Assembly: GCA_003153435.1 (NCBI GenBank)
Contig: PLYR01000116.1
Location: 1 to 35,672, forward strand
Length of the DNA stretch: 35,672 nucleotides
Origin: Bacteroidota bacterium
Lineage (GTDB): Bacteria > Bacteroidota > Bacteroidia > Palsa-965
Reading direction: 5' to 3'
In this document: one piece after another, positions 24,367 through 32,119 of the stretch
Layout of the letters: each line of letters opens with the position of its first letter
Position numbering within the stretch: the stretch's first letter is position 1
Notes under the pieces: generated by a model
Database searches by the model: none
The model's input: the letters and a program-made list of their open reading frames with translations, nothing else
What the model was told of the DNA's origin: nothing
Made by a program: the position numbers and the translations under genes

Positions 24367-25233
24367 TTATGGTCTGTTCCTTTTTCCTTTCATAAGTTTA
24401 TTACTTATACTATCCATTGTATGGAAGTCCTTTTGATTTAGTCCACAAAAATTCAATTCACTATCAAATAAATGATGAAATTTCTCAATCTTATCGTATT
24501 TCTTAAACACTATATGGTAAGCCTCTTCATAAATTGCTAGAGGTGTATGGCAAATATCAATCGAATGCAACTTGGGAAGTTTTAATAACTCCGAAGGTAA
24601 GTCGTGAATGCCAGACCCTCGTAGTGACATAAATATAAGGTCTTTTAATCTCAGTAACTCAATTGGAAAGCTCTTGAGATTGTGGCTATGGATTGAACAA
24701 AAGGCGATACTGTCAAGGCTCCCAAACTCTTTCGGAAGACGATTGAAAATCCCATCGCACTCAAAGACCCCCAGCTGGTGCAATTTAGAAATGGCAGGGC
24801 TGATTATAGCCAGACTATCTAAATCAACATGCAATCTCCTGATTTGAGTTAACAGGAAAAGCGAATCTGGTAAGCGACTTAAACTTGCAGAAGACAGATT
24901 TATTTCATTCAGTTCAGGCAAACCTTTCAAAGCTGCCAGAATTGTGTTAAAAGCTGCTTCATCGCCAATATTATCGAGATGCACAGCTTCCAGCTTCAGT
25001 AACGCCTTCAGTTTTTGGACTTCGACTTTGCTTGATGAACCTAGCAGCAGTCGTATAACTTCATTTCTGTATTTAAAAGCAGTATCTATATTTCTACAAG
25101 ATTCATGACTAATTGGTCTTGCGTAGGTCGGAAAGGTACTGGTAGCCTTCTTAGTCTCTTTCTTGTTTTCACCGCATGAGGAAAGATAACAAAGCGAAAA
25201 ATAAAATGAAAGAAGTAATAAGCAGGTTCTCAT
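24367..25233 (-). CDS. Leucine-rich-repeat lipoprotein
   Basis: This 288-residue protein has a lipoprotein signal (MRTCLLLLSFYFSLCYLSSC; the cysteine before GEN is the likely lipid site). Residues about 60-250 hold six or seven leucine-rich repeats of about 23 residues with the bacterial pattern LxxLxxLxLxxN/C.. and IxxLPxEL, for example FRLPKEFGSLDSIAF-like and GIHDLPSELLKLPKLHSID units. Such repeats form a curved protein-binding surface. The final 40 residues are charged. It would sit on a membrane facing the periplasm or the outside and bind a protein ligand. As element cargo it has no partner gene nearby. Confidence 0.85.
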   Translation of the reverse strand: MRTCLLLLSFYFSLCYLSSCGENKKETKKATSTFPTYARPISHESCRNIDTAFKYRNEVIRLLLGSSSKVEVQKLKALLKLEAVHLDNIGDEAAFNTILAALKGLPELNEINLSSASLSRLPDSLFLLTQIRRLHVDLDSLAIISPAISKLHQLGVFECDGIFNRLPKEFGSLDSIAFCSIHSHNLKSFPIELLRLKDLIFMSLRGSGIHDLPSELLKLPKLHSIDICHTPLAIYEEAYHIVFKKYDKIEKFHHLFDSELNFCGLNQKDFHTMDSISNKLMKGKRNRP

Positions 25234-25412
25234 AGTTTAGCCATTTATATTCACACACATTCGCAGCTTTTCTACCCTTGGGTGCAGTCCTTCTTCAAAA
25301 CTGCTTTAATTCCCAGTTTCGTCTAACTGGAACTTATCAATCTGAAAGATAAGAATCATTATCCCAGATGAGAGCCCTTTTGTTTAATTTGGAGATAGAA
25401 GCACTTATAGGA

Positions 25413-25461
25413 GGTGCGTATAAAATGACATAGGTGCGTATAAGGGTGCGTGAGGGTGCAT
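25413..25461 (+). repeat. GGTGCGT direct repeats, right end of region B
   Basis: Four copies of GGTGCGT or GGTGCAT begin at 25413, 25433, 25445 and 25455, matching the pair at 21190-21208. They probably bind the integrase at 21255 and mark the inside of region B's right end. Confidence 0.65.
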
Positions 25462-25467
25462 GTTAGT

Positions 25468-25493
25468 GAACCTGGCCGAACCTACCTGAACCT
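25468..25493 (+). repeat. Three GAACCT units with a 10-bp period
   Basis: GAACCT begins at 25468, 25478 and 25488, one helical turn apart, directly beside the GGTGCGT repeats. This is a typical layout for a DNA-bending or excisionase site. The role is inferred. Confidence 0.5.
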
Positions 25494-25568
25494 TCTAAAA
25501 ATTGGCTTGGACTTAGCCAAAAGGCCAATGATACTAGTGGTTTCACGCAAAATGGCCAAAAAACAAAA

Positions 25569-25596
25569 GGGAGCCTAACATTTCTGTTAAACTCCC
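25569..25596 (-). terminator. Rho-independent terminator of the tRNA gene
   Basis: GGGAG (25569-25573) pairs with CTCCC (25592-25596), with inner TAACA/TGTTA pairing. On the minus strand it is followed by a TTTTG and T-rich tail. It lies 6 bp past the tRNA and appears to belong to region B. Confidence 0.85.
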
Positions 25597-25601
25597 AGTT
25601 G

Positions 25602-25675
25602 TGGGCCCACTTGGGATCGAACCAAGCACCCACAGATTATGAGTCTGTTGCTCTAACCAACTGAGCTATAGGCCC
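25602..25675 (-). tRNA. tRNA with CAT anticodon (Met or lysidine-type Ile)
   Basis: A complete 74-nt cloverleaf: acceptor GGGCCTA with TGGGCCC, D arm GCTCAGTTGGTTAGAGC, anticodon arm ACAGA-CTCATAA-TCTGT, T arm CTTGG-TTCGATC-CCAAG, discriminator A, no encoded CCA. The CAT anticodon fits elongator methionine or isoleucine with lysidine, and sequence alone does not decide. The 3' part is repeated at 21114 and 291, the 5' part at 34570-34627. It is the target around which the island is built. Confidence 0.95.
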
Positions 25676-25741
25676 TTTTTTGTTTAAGGAATGCAAAAAT
25701 AGGCATTCAGGGGGATTCTCCAAAATCTGAGTGAAATTGGG
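25654..25741. repeat. 88-bp direct repeat, left copy (tRNA 5' end and promoter)
   Basis: It is identical to 34856-34943. It covers the first 22 bases of the tRNA and 66 bp upstream, including the promoter. Beyond it the two copies differ by one base and then diverge. Confidence 0.9.
25694..25724 (-). promoter_or_regulatory. tRNA promoter (Bacteroidota type)
   Basis: On the minus strand a TTTG box (25721-25724) is followed after 19 bases by TATTTTTG (25694-25701), matching the TTTG / TAnnTTTG consensus, with the tRNA start 18 bases further on. The same promoter is preserved in the right copy of the 88-bp repeat. Confidence 0.75.
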
Positions 25742-25776
25742 TTGATTCTATAAATCCAACTTTCAAGCCTTAAACC

Positions 25777-25796
25777 TGCAAATTACGTGCAAATTA
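25777..25796 (+). repeat. TGCAAATTA direct repeats, left end of region C
   Basis: TGCAAATTA occurs at 25777-25785 and 25788-25796, 11 bp apart, immediately before the integrase ATG. A matching unit lies at 34511-34519 at the other end. Probable arm sites of the integrase at 25797. Confidence 0.6.
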
Positions 25797-27053
25797 ATGG
25801 AACAGGTTTTAGCCATAAAACCAATGTTTATGGCAACTTTAAAGCTTACAATGGATTCCAGACGCTCTTATAAAGATGGCAGGTATCCCATTATTATCAG
25901 GTTAACTGAAAATCAGAAGTCAACCTCTATTTCAACCAAGATCAGGTTAAGCCTTCAGGAATGGGATAATTCCAAAGCCAGAGTAACCAAAATTCACCCT
26001 GATTATAAAAACGTGAATCTGCTTCTAAAAAAGAAGCTAATGGAGCTTGAAAAAAAGGCAATAGGGTTACCAGTTACCCCTGATGAACTCAGTCCTTCTC
26101 AGGTTAGAGAAAGCCTCTTAAATCAAAGAAAAACCACACCGTTAACCTTTCTTGAATTTGCCAACCAACAGATACAATCTTTAAAGGATCAAGAGAGGTT
26201 TGGAAATGCTTCCGTTTATCAAACAGCCTTAAACAGGCTGATGAAATATACTGGTGAGAGAGCTACTTTGAATAGCATTGATTACAAAGTGATTTCTGGT
26301 TTTGAAACTCAATTGCTCAAGGAAGGAGTTAGCCGAAATACGATAGCCAGTTATATGAGGGAGATCAGGGCTATTCTAAATTCAGCTATCAAAAACGGAC
26401 TTCTGGAAAGAGCCAACTACGCCTTTTGTAATTTCAGAATTAAAACTGAGAAAACAGTAAGCCGTGCAATCACCAAGGATGATTTAGAGAAAATCAGGTT
26501 GCATCCTCTGGTTCCAGAAAATAAGCTTTGGCACAGTAGGAATATCTTCTTTTTAATCTTTAATCTAATAGGGATTTCCTTTATTGACCTTGCTTTACTC
26601 ACAGGTGATAGCATTCAGAATGGGAGAATAGTTTACCGTAGGAGGAAGACAGGGAAAATCTACAGTATAAAGATTTCGCCGGAAGCTGAAAAGCTTATTA
26701 ACTTCTATAGAAATGAAAAATCAAAATACCTGATCTCTTCTTTTAACCTTGATTCAGTTTCAAAACCTGATGAAATTGAAGTTATTCACCAGAAATTGAA
26801 AGTCTGTAACAAATACTTGAAAGACTTGGGTAAACTTTTATCCCTCTCTATTCCATTGACAACTTATGTAGCCAGATACAGTTGGGCTAACATAGCTAAG
26901 GCTAGTGGCTATTCAAAAGACCTTATAGCAGAGGCTCTAGGACATGAATACGGAAATTCAATTACAGGAATATACCTTGAGAGCTATGGAGATTCAGTGA
27001 TTGATGGAGTGAATGAAAAGGTGACTGAGTTTCAAAGTGACCTACTTCAATAG
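25797..27053 (+). CDS. Tyrosine recombinase of region C
   Basis: This 418-residue integrase has an arm-binding N-terminus (LTMDSRRSYKDGRYPIIIRL), a SAM-like domain (residues about 115-210) and a catalytic domain. The family usually begins near MATLKL, so the true start may be 25824 or 25830. The ATG at 25797 directly abuts a TGCAAATTA repeat. The second Arg (YVARYSWANIAKA), the His (LGHEYGN) and the nucleophile Tyr (ITGIYLESY) are visible. The His of the H-x-x-R box is Tyr or Thr, and the first catalytic Arg, normally in a GLRFxD or RGMxFxD block, is absent: the block reads NLIGISFIDL. Many Bacteroidota integrases seem to share this LIGI form, so the enzyme may still be active. It sits at the left end of region C. 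Confidence 0.9.
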   Translation: MEQVLAIKPMFMATLKLTMDSRRSYKDGRYPIIIRLTENQKSTSISTKIRLSLQEWDNSKARVTKIHPDYKNVNLLLKKKLMELEKKAIGLPVTPDELSPSQVRESLLNQRKTTPLTFLEFANQQIQSLKDQERFGNASVYQTALNRLMKYTGERATLNSIDYKVISGFETQLLKEGVSRNTIASYMREIRAILNSAIKNGLLERANYAFCNFRIKTEKTVSRAITKDDLEKIRLHPLVPENKLWHSRNIFFLIFNLIGISFIDLALLTGDSIQNGRIVYRRRKTGKIYSIKISPEAEKLINFYRNEKSKYLISSFNLDSVSKPDEIEVIHQKLKVCNKYLKDLGKLLSLSIPLTTYVARYSWANIAKASGYSKDLIAEALGHEYGNSITGIYLESYGDSVIDGVNEKVTEFQSDLLQ

Positions 27054-27095
27054 CAGAAATAAATAAAAAGGCCTGTAACAACTTGGTTATGGGCT

Positions 27096-27767
27096 TCAAC
27101 AATCACCTTTTGCTAGATTATGAGGAGCGCATAGGACTTGCAAATTTTCTAAGACTGTCTCACCTCCTTTAGACCAAGGGGTAATGTGATCAAAATGAAT
27201 ATTATCTCCTGTAACGATTACACCACAAAGCCTGCACTTATTTCCATCCCTCATTAAGACCTGAACTTTTAACCTCTCACTAGGAATTCTTTTGGTCTTG
27301 TGCTTATAAGTTGGCTCTTGACTATCAGAATCAACAGTTTCATTAGAATTATGCTCTTCAACTGGTTCTGAAGCTGAATTAATATATTCAACAAATTCTA
27401 CTAAGGCCTTTCGCCAGGAACCAAATGTAGTTATGTATCCTCTTTGAGAATAGTTAGAAAGCGGTTGCCTCATTTCCCTTGAAGTAGGTTGTCTACCCAA
27501 AGTGATCCAGACTTCTTCTAAATTTTGCAGGAGGTTGTCTTTTGAAATATTGCTAAGAACGGTAATTCCAACACCAGCTTTTTCCAAAGCTTTATTCCAA
27601 CCACCAAACCTTCTGCTAACTGTTCCTGAGCTAAATTGACCACCATTCTCATCATATTCACGGCTAGTTAACTTATCCTGCTTCAGTTTCTCAGAAATTC
27701 GTTTTATGTCCTCCAATAATTCTTGGTCAGTTCCAAAGTTGTTTCGGAAATTCAATTCAAACTTCAT
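27096..27767 (-). CDS. HNH endonuclease with two N-terminal homing-associated repeats
   Basis: This 223-residue protein begins with two related helical repeats of about 50 residues, each ending in FGGWNKALEKAG or FGSWRKALVEF, which match the repeat found before HNH nucleases (HNH_repeat). After a polar linker, residues about 165-223 form an HNH nuclease: CRLCG zinc pair, HFDHITPWSKGG with the catalytic His, then NLQVLCAPHNLAKG with the closing Asn-His and Cys. DNA cleavage is expected. The repeats probably give sequence specificity. It converges with the integrase, with a 42-bp gap. It could be a homing nuclease, a restriction enzyme without a partner methylase, or part of the neighbouring helicase module. 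Confidence 0.92.
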   Translation of the reverse strand: MKFELNFRNNFGTDQELLEDIKRISEKLKQDKLTSREYDENGGQFSSGTVSRRFGGWNKALEKAGVGITVLSNISKDNLLQNLEEVWITLGRQPTSREMRQPLSNYSQRGYITTFGSWRKALVEFVEYINSASEPVEEHNSNETVDSDSQEPTYKHKTKRIPSERLKVQVLMRDGNKCRLCGVIVTGDNIHFDHITPWSKGGETVLENLQVLCAPHNLAKGDC

Positions 27768-27872
27768 TCTACGTTTTATTTTGCTAAAGATATAGAAAAG
27801 CTGTTAGCAATAAAAAGAAGGCTTATTTCTTAACCCCTTCTTTTCATCTGCTGCTTTCATAAAATTACTTCG

Positions 27873-29741
27873 TCAACTTCTTAATTTTGTGGCCTCAATC
27901 TTAGATTTTTTCAGTTGTCCTAAAATTTGGTAAACATTACTTCCATCATTATTTTTTGTTCTTTTTATATCGAAGTATTTCCGTAGTGTAGATATTGCTT
28001 CTCTCTCTCCTAGTGCTCTTTGATTGGGAGAGATTAAAATGATTTTATTCAAACTGTCGGCAATCTCCTTTGGTGAAAATAAATGATTTCCAGAAAATGC
28101 TTTCAGCATGGCTGATTTAAATGGGTCATTTGCATCTGTATTCTGAAATCTATAAGACTCCGAAACCTTTTCAATATAACCCTTTCTACCTTTTGATTTT
28201 CTAACCTCCTCAATATTTTGAGTGAGAATATAAAACTCCAATAGTTTTCTTGTCAATCCAGAGCTTTTATAAATTAATTGAGAAATATTGTGAATTGAAA
28301 AATCAAAAGCATTTTCCCGCTGTTTTCTTTCATTTTCTTCTAGCATTGAGCAAATTGTTTCCATAAGTTCCTCTCTTCGTTTCTTTGTATTTTCATCTAA
28401 TTGATTTATTTTAATTATTTGATCCTGCGAGAATGCATGGACTCTTTTCCTGACAATGACTTCATTACCCTGGCTTAGTAAATATTCAACGAGTCCCATA
28501 TCATTGGAATACAACTCACTTTTAGTTCTTAATGAAATATATTCGCCATCAATTTCACAATAGTGAGGAACGAGATTTCTATTGAGGTCCTCTCTATACA
28601 ATGGTGTTCCTTCAAGCTCGTGCTTTATAATAATTTTCATTATTTCATTGAATCCAGCCTCTGAATGATACTTCCTATACTCTTGTGATAGACCTATCCA
28701 ATGATTGGCCCTATTAATAGCCCCTTGCTTATAAGTTTCATATTCACCCTTCAAGCTAGAATCATGATTGCAGATTATGATATCCTGTACACAACCATCT
28801 TTATCTCTAATCCTGCCGCGTATTTGCTTCAATTTGGAAGGACACAACATTGTGAAAGGTAAGTCTGTATCAATTACTGTAATTAGATTGTACTTTCCAT
28901 AAATGTCAATTCCACTGAAAAACGATGATGTGAAAAAATTGTATTTGTAATTCAGATCACCATTAAACTTTTTGAAATATTTTCCGGCTTTCTCAAAGCT
29001 TTCAGTAGTAGAGCTGCAAAATATTGCACACTCAGATTCATGGAGTCCCATTAAGGAAATAACTTCCAACATTCCATCAACGGAATTGAAGAAAATCAAA
29101 GAATTGCCTTCAAGATTGCCTAATACTTCAACCAGCCCCAGCGTTGGATTGTTTGACTGAACAAGATCAATATTTCTTTTTCGTGGCAAAACATATTTAA
29201 ATGTTGTCCAAGGCTCAGAAGCAAGAACGGGATCGGAAAACTCATACAAAAAAGCACTGACTAGAGCCCTGCTAGTGTTTGGGAATAATTTATAATAATC
29301 AAAAGCCTTTGCCATTGCTAACCTATAGGATGCTTCAGTCTGATATTGTTCTACCTCATCTATTAAATAGAAATATCTACTATAAACATCATCCTCCGCA
29401 GAATATTCCTTCAATAGAGATATTAGACGTGGCACTGAATCACTGACAACAAAAATCTTGCAATAATCACCAGCCCCAATTCTGTTCCGTAAGTATTCCT
29501 GAAAAACCTCATTTGAAACTCCTCCTTTAAATCCAAAGCAATGCTTGTTTTCACTAACCTTCCAATCTACAATAGCTATAGTAGGCTCTACTATAATTGA
29601 ATGCCTCTTACAATTAGCTTCTAGGGTCGTGGCTCCTATTCCTGTTTCAGTTTTATTTAAAATCCCCTCTGGAAGATAATTAATAACATCACCCAAATAC
29701 TGACCTTTTTTTAATTCACGTACATTTCCTTCTTTACTCAT
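27873..29741 (-). CDS. SF2-helicase-like protein with altered Walker A
   Basis: This 622-residue protein has the layout of a superfamily 2 helicase: a first motif at residues 33-40 (TGIGATTLE), DEAD-type motif II (YLIDEVEQY, about residue 128), a TSSFFSGIDIYGK strand for motif V and QIRGRIRDK for motif VI (about residue 305). The Walker A site lacks the usual lysine (GIGATT instead of GxGKT), so ATP binding may differ. This GxGATTLE form seems to recur in Bacteroidota mobile elements. The second half is helical and unrecognised. It may act in replication or transfer of the element, or in defence. It is upstream of the HNH gene on the same strand with a gap of 105 bp. Confidence 0.7.
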   Translation of the reverse strand: MSKEGNVRELKKGQYLGDVINYLPEGILNKTETGIGATTLEANCKRHSIIVEPTIAIVDWKVSENKHCFGFKGGVSNEVFQEYLRNRIGAGDYCKIFVVSDSVPRLISLLKEYSAEDDVYSRYFYLIDEVEQYQTEASYRLAMAKAFDYYKLFPNTSRALVSAFLYEFSDPVLASEPWTTFKYVLPRKRNIDLVQSNNPTLGLVEVLGNLEGNSLIFFNSVDGMLEVISLMGLHESECAIFCSSTTESFEKAGKYFKKFNGDLNYKYNFFTSSFFSGIDIYGKYNLITVIDTDLPFTMLCPSKLKQIRGRIRDKDGCVQDIIICNHDSSLKGEYETYKQGAINRANHWIGLSQEYRKYHSEAGFNEIMKIIIKHELEGTPLYREDLNRNLVPHYCEIDGEYISLRTKSELYSNDMGLVEYLLSQGNEVIVRKRVHAFSQDQIIKINQLDENTKKRREELMETICSMLEENERKQRENAFDFSIHNISQLIYKSSGLTRKLLEFYILTQNIEEVRKSKGRKGYIEKVSESYRFQNTDANDPFKSAMLKAFSGNHLFSPKEIADSLNKIILISPNQRALGEREAISTLRKYFDIKRTKNNDGSNVYQILGQLKKSKIEATKLRS

Positions 29742-30080
29742 TGATTAAACACAATTTAGGAATTTCTAGTCACTGGGCGGACTGTTAGCCGAGCTTCGAT
29801 TTATTTCTCACTCTTTTGAAAATCTATATATAAATACACGTTTTAGTGAGAATGTAATTTTAAAAAACAGACCCCCATCTACTTATAATATAAGCATTTT
29901 TTATGAGAAAGTCAAGCTTTTTGTACTATTTATTTTCAGTAAATATTGCAAATGACCAAGTGCTATTTAATACGCGCTAGAGGATTTTGGACTTTTATAA
30001 CAACCGCAATTATAAATTAGCTACTTCAGGAGGTAATTATAATAGTTGTTGTGATAAATCCGGGATGGTGATTCAGGAAC
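29742..30080. other. AT-rich gene-free stretch with a large hairpin
   Basis: The 339-bp gap contains a long imperfect inverted repeat: 29995-30015 (TTATAACAACCGCAATTATA and A) against 30037-30057 (TTATAATAGTTGTTGTGATA and A). About 17 of 21 positions can pair around a 21-base loop. A second inverted repeat, TCTCACT and AGTGAGA, lies between about 29804 and 29854. Either could be an origin, a transfer site or a terminator. No gene is visible. Confidence 0.5.
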
Positions 30081-30323
30081 TTAAAATCCTTTGAATAATT
30101 CTTCTAGGGAAAGGTCTAAAGCAGCAGCAATTTTATGTAGAATGAAAATTGAGGTATTAACCCTACCTTTTTCAATTCTTAAGAGGTTAGGCTTATCCAT
30201 AAAGCATAGCCTAGCCAATTCAGCAGCAGAAATATCCATAGACAGGCGTTTCTTCCTTATATGATCCCCTAACTGAACATTAAACTTATCTCTTTCCTTC
30301 TTCTCTTTTACACTTAAACCCAT
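30081..30323 (-). CDS. XRE-family transcriptional regulator
   Basis: About 80 residues from MGLSVKEKKERDKFN. An ATG at 30347 would add 8 residues and lies inside the operator. The HTH (DHIRKKRLSMDISAAELARL, then KPNLLRIEKGRVNTS and a helix LHKIAAALDLSLEELFKGF) is a typical Cro/C1-type fold and covers almost the whole protein. It is a likely repressor of its own gene and of the divergent genes from 30435, because an inverted repeat lies right in front of its start. Small regulators of this kind control integrative-element cargo and restriction systems. Confidence 0.9.
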   Translation of the reverse strand: MGLSVKEKKERDKFNVQLGDHIRKKRLSMDISAAELARLCFMDKPNLLRIEKGRVNTSIFILHKIAAALDLSLEELFKGF

Positions 30324-30347
30324 TGTATTGGCTGAAAACCAGTACAA
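30323..30347. promoter_or_regulatory. Inverted-repeat operator at the XRE gene start
   Basis: TTGTATTGG (30323-30331) and CCAGTACAA (30339-30347) match as inverted repeats at 8 of 9 positions with a 7-bp centre. The site overlaps the ATG of the XRE gene at 30323, which points to autoregulation. Binding is inferred. Confidence 0.6.
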
Positions 30348-30382
30348 TAAACGCGTATTTCTGTGTTACAGAGGGTATCTAA

Positions 30383-30413
30383 TTTGACACTCTTAAGAAT
30401 TGAATTACCTTTA
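30383..30413 (+). promoter_or_regulatory. Promoter for the 30435-32692 gene set
   Basis: TTTG (30383-30386), a spacer of exactly 19 bases, then TACCTTTA (30406-30413) match the Bacteroidota TTTG / TAnnTTTG promoter with one mismatch. The first gene starts 21 bases further on. Confidence 0.65.
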
Positions 30414-30434
30414 CGTGAAACAAAAAATTGAATC

Positions 30435-30632
30435 ATGTTAAAATTCAAAATCTATAAGCTTGTCACCGTCTCAGGAGATCAATATTCTGCACTTACCCCA
30501 TACAGATTGGAAGAAGCAAATGAAAAACCTTTGGACTCTGAAAATGAAGCGTATGAGAAGATCAAAAAAATGGATGTTAAAGAGAAGCAAATGGAAAAAT
30601 ATGTGGTCTTGAAAGAATTTATCAGGAAATAA
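30435..30632 (+). CDS. Small hypothetical protein
   Basis: This 65-residue protein (MLKFKIYKLVTVSGDQYSAL, then a charged helical tail) has no recognised domain. Its support is the well-formed promoter directly in front of it, the normal MLKFK start and a gap of only 57 bp to the next plus-strand gene. It is divergent from the XRE regulator, which probably controls it. Confidence 0.6.
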   Translation: MLKFKIYKLVTVSGDQYSALTPYRLEEANEKPLDSENEAYEKIKKMDVKEKQMEKYVVLKEFIRK

Positions 30633-30689
30633 TCTTTCTCTTTCCTTGTAAATATCAACGATAGAGTATTAACCCAATACCAGTCATTT

Positions 30690-32111
30690 ATGAGAATTAC
30701 TATTCTACTAGAGGAAGGTACTTTCTTATCAGCATTGCCAGCAATACTGCTGGGCATGACGTGTTTTGGCATAATTATGTTTCTCCTTTTTGCTCTTATC
30801 TCAAAAGCCACAGGTATTTCAATTAGATCAAAAGGGAGTATTCTTGGAGGAAAAGGTCAAATTATGACCGACCCGAACAGTTTAGATGAATTAGGAAAGG
30901 ACATAAGAAAGGTTTTCGATAAAAAATTTAAAGTGGGTGAGCGAGTTAAGAATGAATCCGGCAACATACCTTATTCAAAACTCATGGAAAAGGCTCCTGT
31001 TCCTCTGCAAATTCAGGAATCATTATTTGTACAGGACTTTCATTTCAATCACACTAAGTCAATAATAGAGAGATTTAATAGCAAAGTTGAAACACCTATT
31101 CGCTCTTATAGCAATCAAGAAGTACCAAAAATAAGAGAGCAAAGTTTTCAAGAAGATGATATTCCTCACGGAGCCAAGTTGTTTTTTTTAGCAAAAGAAT
31201 CTACAAAGATTTTAGAGGGTTACAAAAGGTTGGATGAGGCTGGGAGATTAGAAGCTACTCTTTTTTATTCTGCAATTATTTTCAAGTTCTATAACGAGAA
31301 TAGCCCAGAAGGATTTGAAAACATGACATCAGTTTATTGTGCATCTCTTTTTGCTGATGCAAAATTAGTATTTAAAGAAAACACAAGTGATGATTCGATC
31401 ACCCGTTTCTTAGAATCTAGGCTAAATTTCTATGCACAAGAAATTCAGGTTTTGAAACTTGGGTCAATAGACGACCCAATCAAAATTCCAGGAAAGGTTT
31501 ATCATGCCTTTTACATTTCACCTCTTTGCTTTGAGCCAGAGCAGAATTATGATTTTGGCGAAATCATGAAATTTACTCATGCCTTAAAAAATTCGCTGAA
31601 ATCAATTATTGAATGTATGCAACATTTTAACCTACATATTAAAATTGAACCACCCTCAAGTCAAATTTCAAGGATTAATGAAAAAAAGAATGAAGATCCA
31701 TTCAGTAAGGTCTTTGTGAATATTTCACAAGACCAACGGTATTCTATCTGTTGCCTGCTTATTTTTATAGGAGGTAGTGATGAGGAAGCAGGGAATCCAC
31801 AATTGGAATTGAAATTCATAAATAAGATCAGGAATCATTTGGAAGTTGCATCTAATGACTCCCTGAGCTTTATGGAAAAACATGGAGAAAAGATTTTTGA
31901 TATCATGATTACTAATTTGAAGAACCTCTCAGACATTCAAAAGGAACTATTACTCTTCACTTGCGGCGAACTAATAGTTTGTGATGGAAAACCAAATGAT
32001 TCAGAGCTAAAAATGCTGCTTCTTGTTTTTGAAAGATTAGGGTTTACTGAAGATAGGATTTTCTCTTCTTTAAATAAATCTCTCAACCTGATAAAAAGAT
32101 TTTTATCCTGA
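30690..32111 (+). CDS. Membrane-anchored protein with TerB-like C-terminus
   Basis: This 473-residue protein has one membrane span near the N-terminus (LPAILLGMTCFGIIMFLLFAL, residues about 10-33) with the rest likely cytoplasmic. The middle (residues about 140-330) is helical and unrecognised. Residues about 345-470 look like a helical TerB-type domain, with two acidic helix-turn segments: GGSDEEAGNPQLE and ELIVCDGKPNDSELKMLLLV. In TerB folds such acidic turns bind metal, and the domain is found in stress and phage-resistance modules. The next gene begins 8 bp downstream, so both are one unit. The start used (MRITILLEE) gives the membrane span directly. Function is inferred only at the fold level. 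Confidence 0.6.
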   Translation: MRITILLEEGTFLSALPAILLGMTCFGIIMFLLFALISKATGISIRSKGSILGGKGQIMTDPNSLDELGKDIRKVFDKKFKVGERVKNESGNIPYSKLMEKAPVPLQIQESLFVQDFHFNHTKSIIERFNSKVETPIRSYSNQEVPKIREQSFQEDDIPHGAKLFFLAKESTKILEGYKRLDEAGRLEATLFYSAIIFKFYNENSPEGFENMTSVYCASLFADAKLVFKENTSDDSITRFLESRLNFYAQEIQVLKLGSIDDPIKIPGKVYHAFYISPLCFEPEQNYDFGEIMKFTHALKNSLKSIIECMQHFNLHIKIEPPSSQISRINEKKNEDPFSKVFVNISQDQRYSICCLLIFIGGSDEEAGNPQLELKFINKIRNHLEVASNDSLSFMEKHGEKIFDIMITNLKNLSDIQKELLLFTCGELIVCDGKPNDSELKMLLLVFERLGFTEDRIFSSLNKSLNLIKRFLS

Positions 32112-32119
32112 GTAAATAA

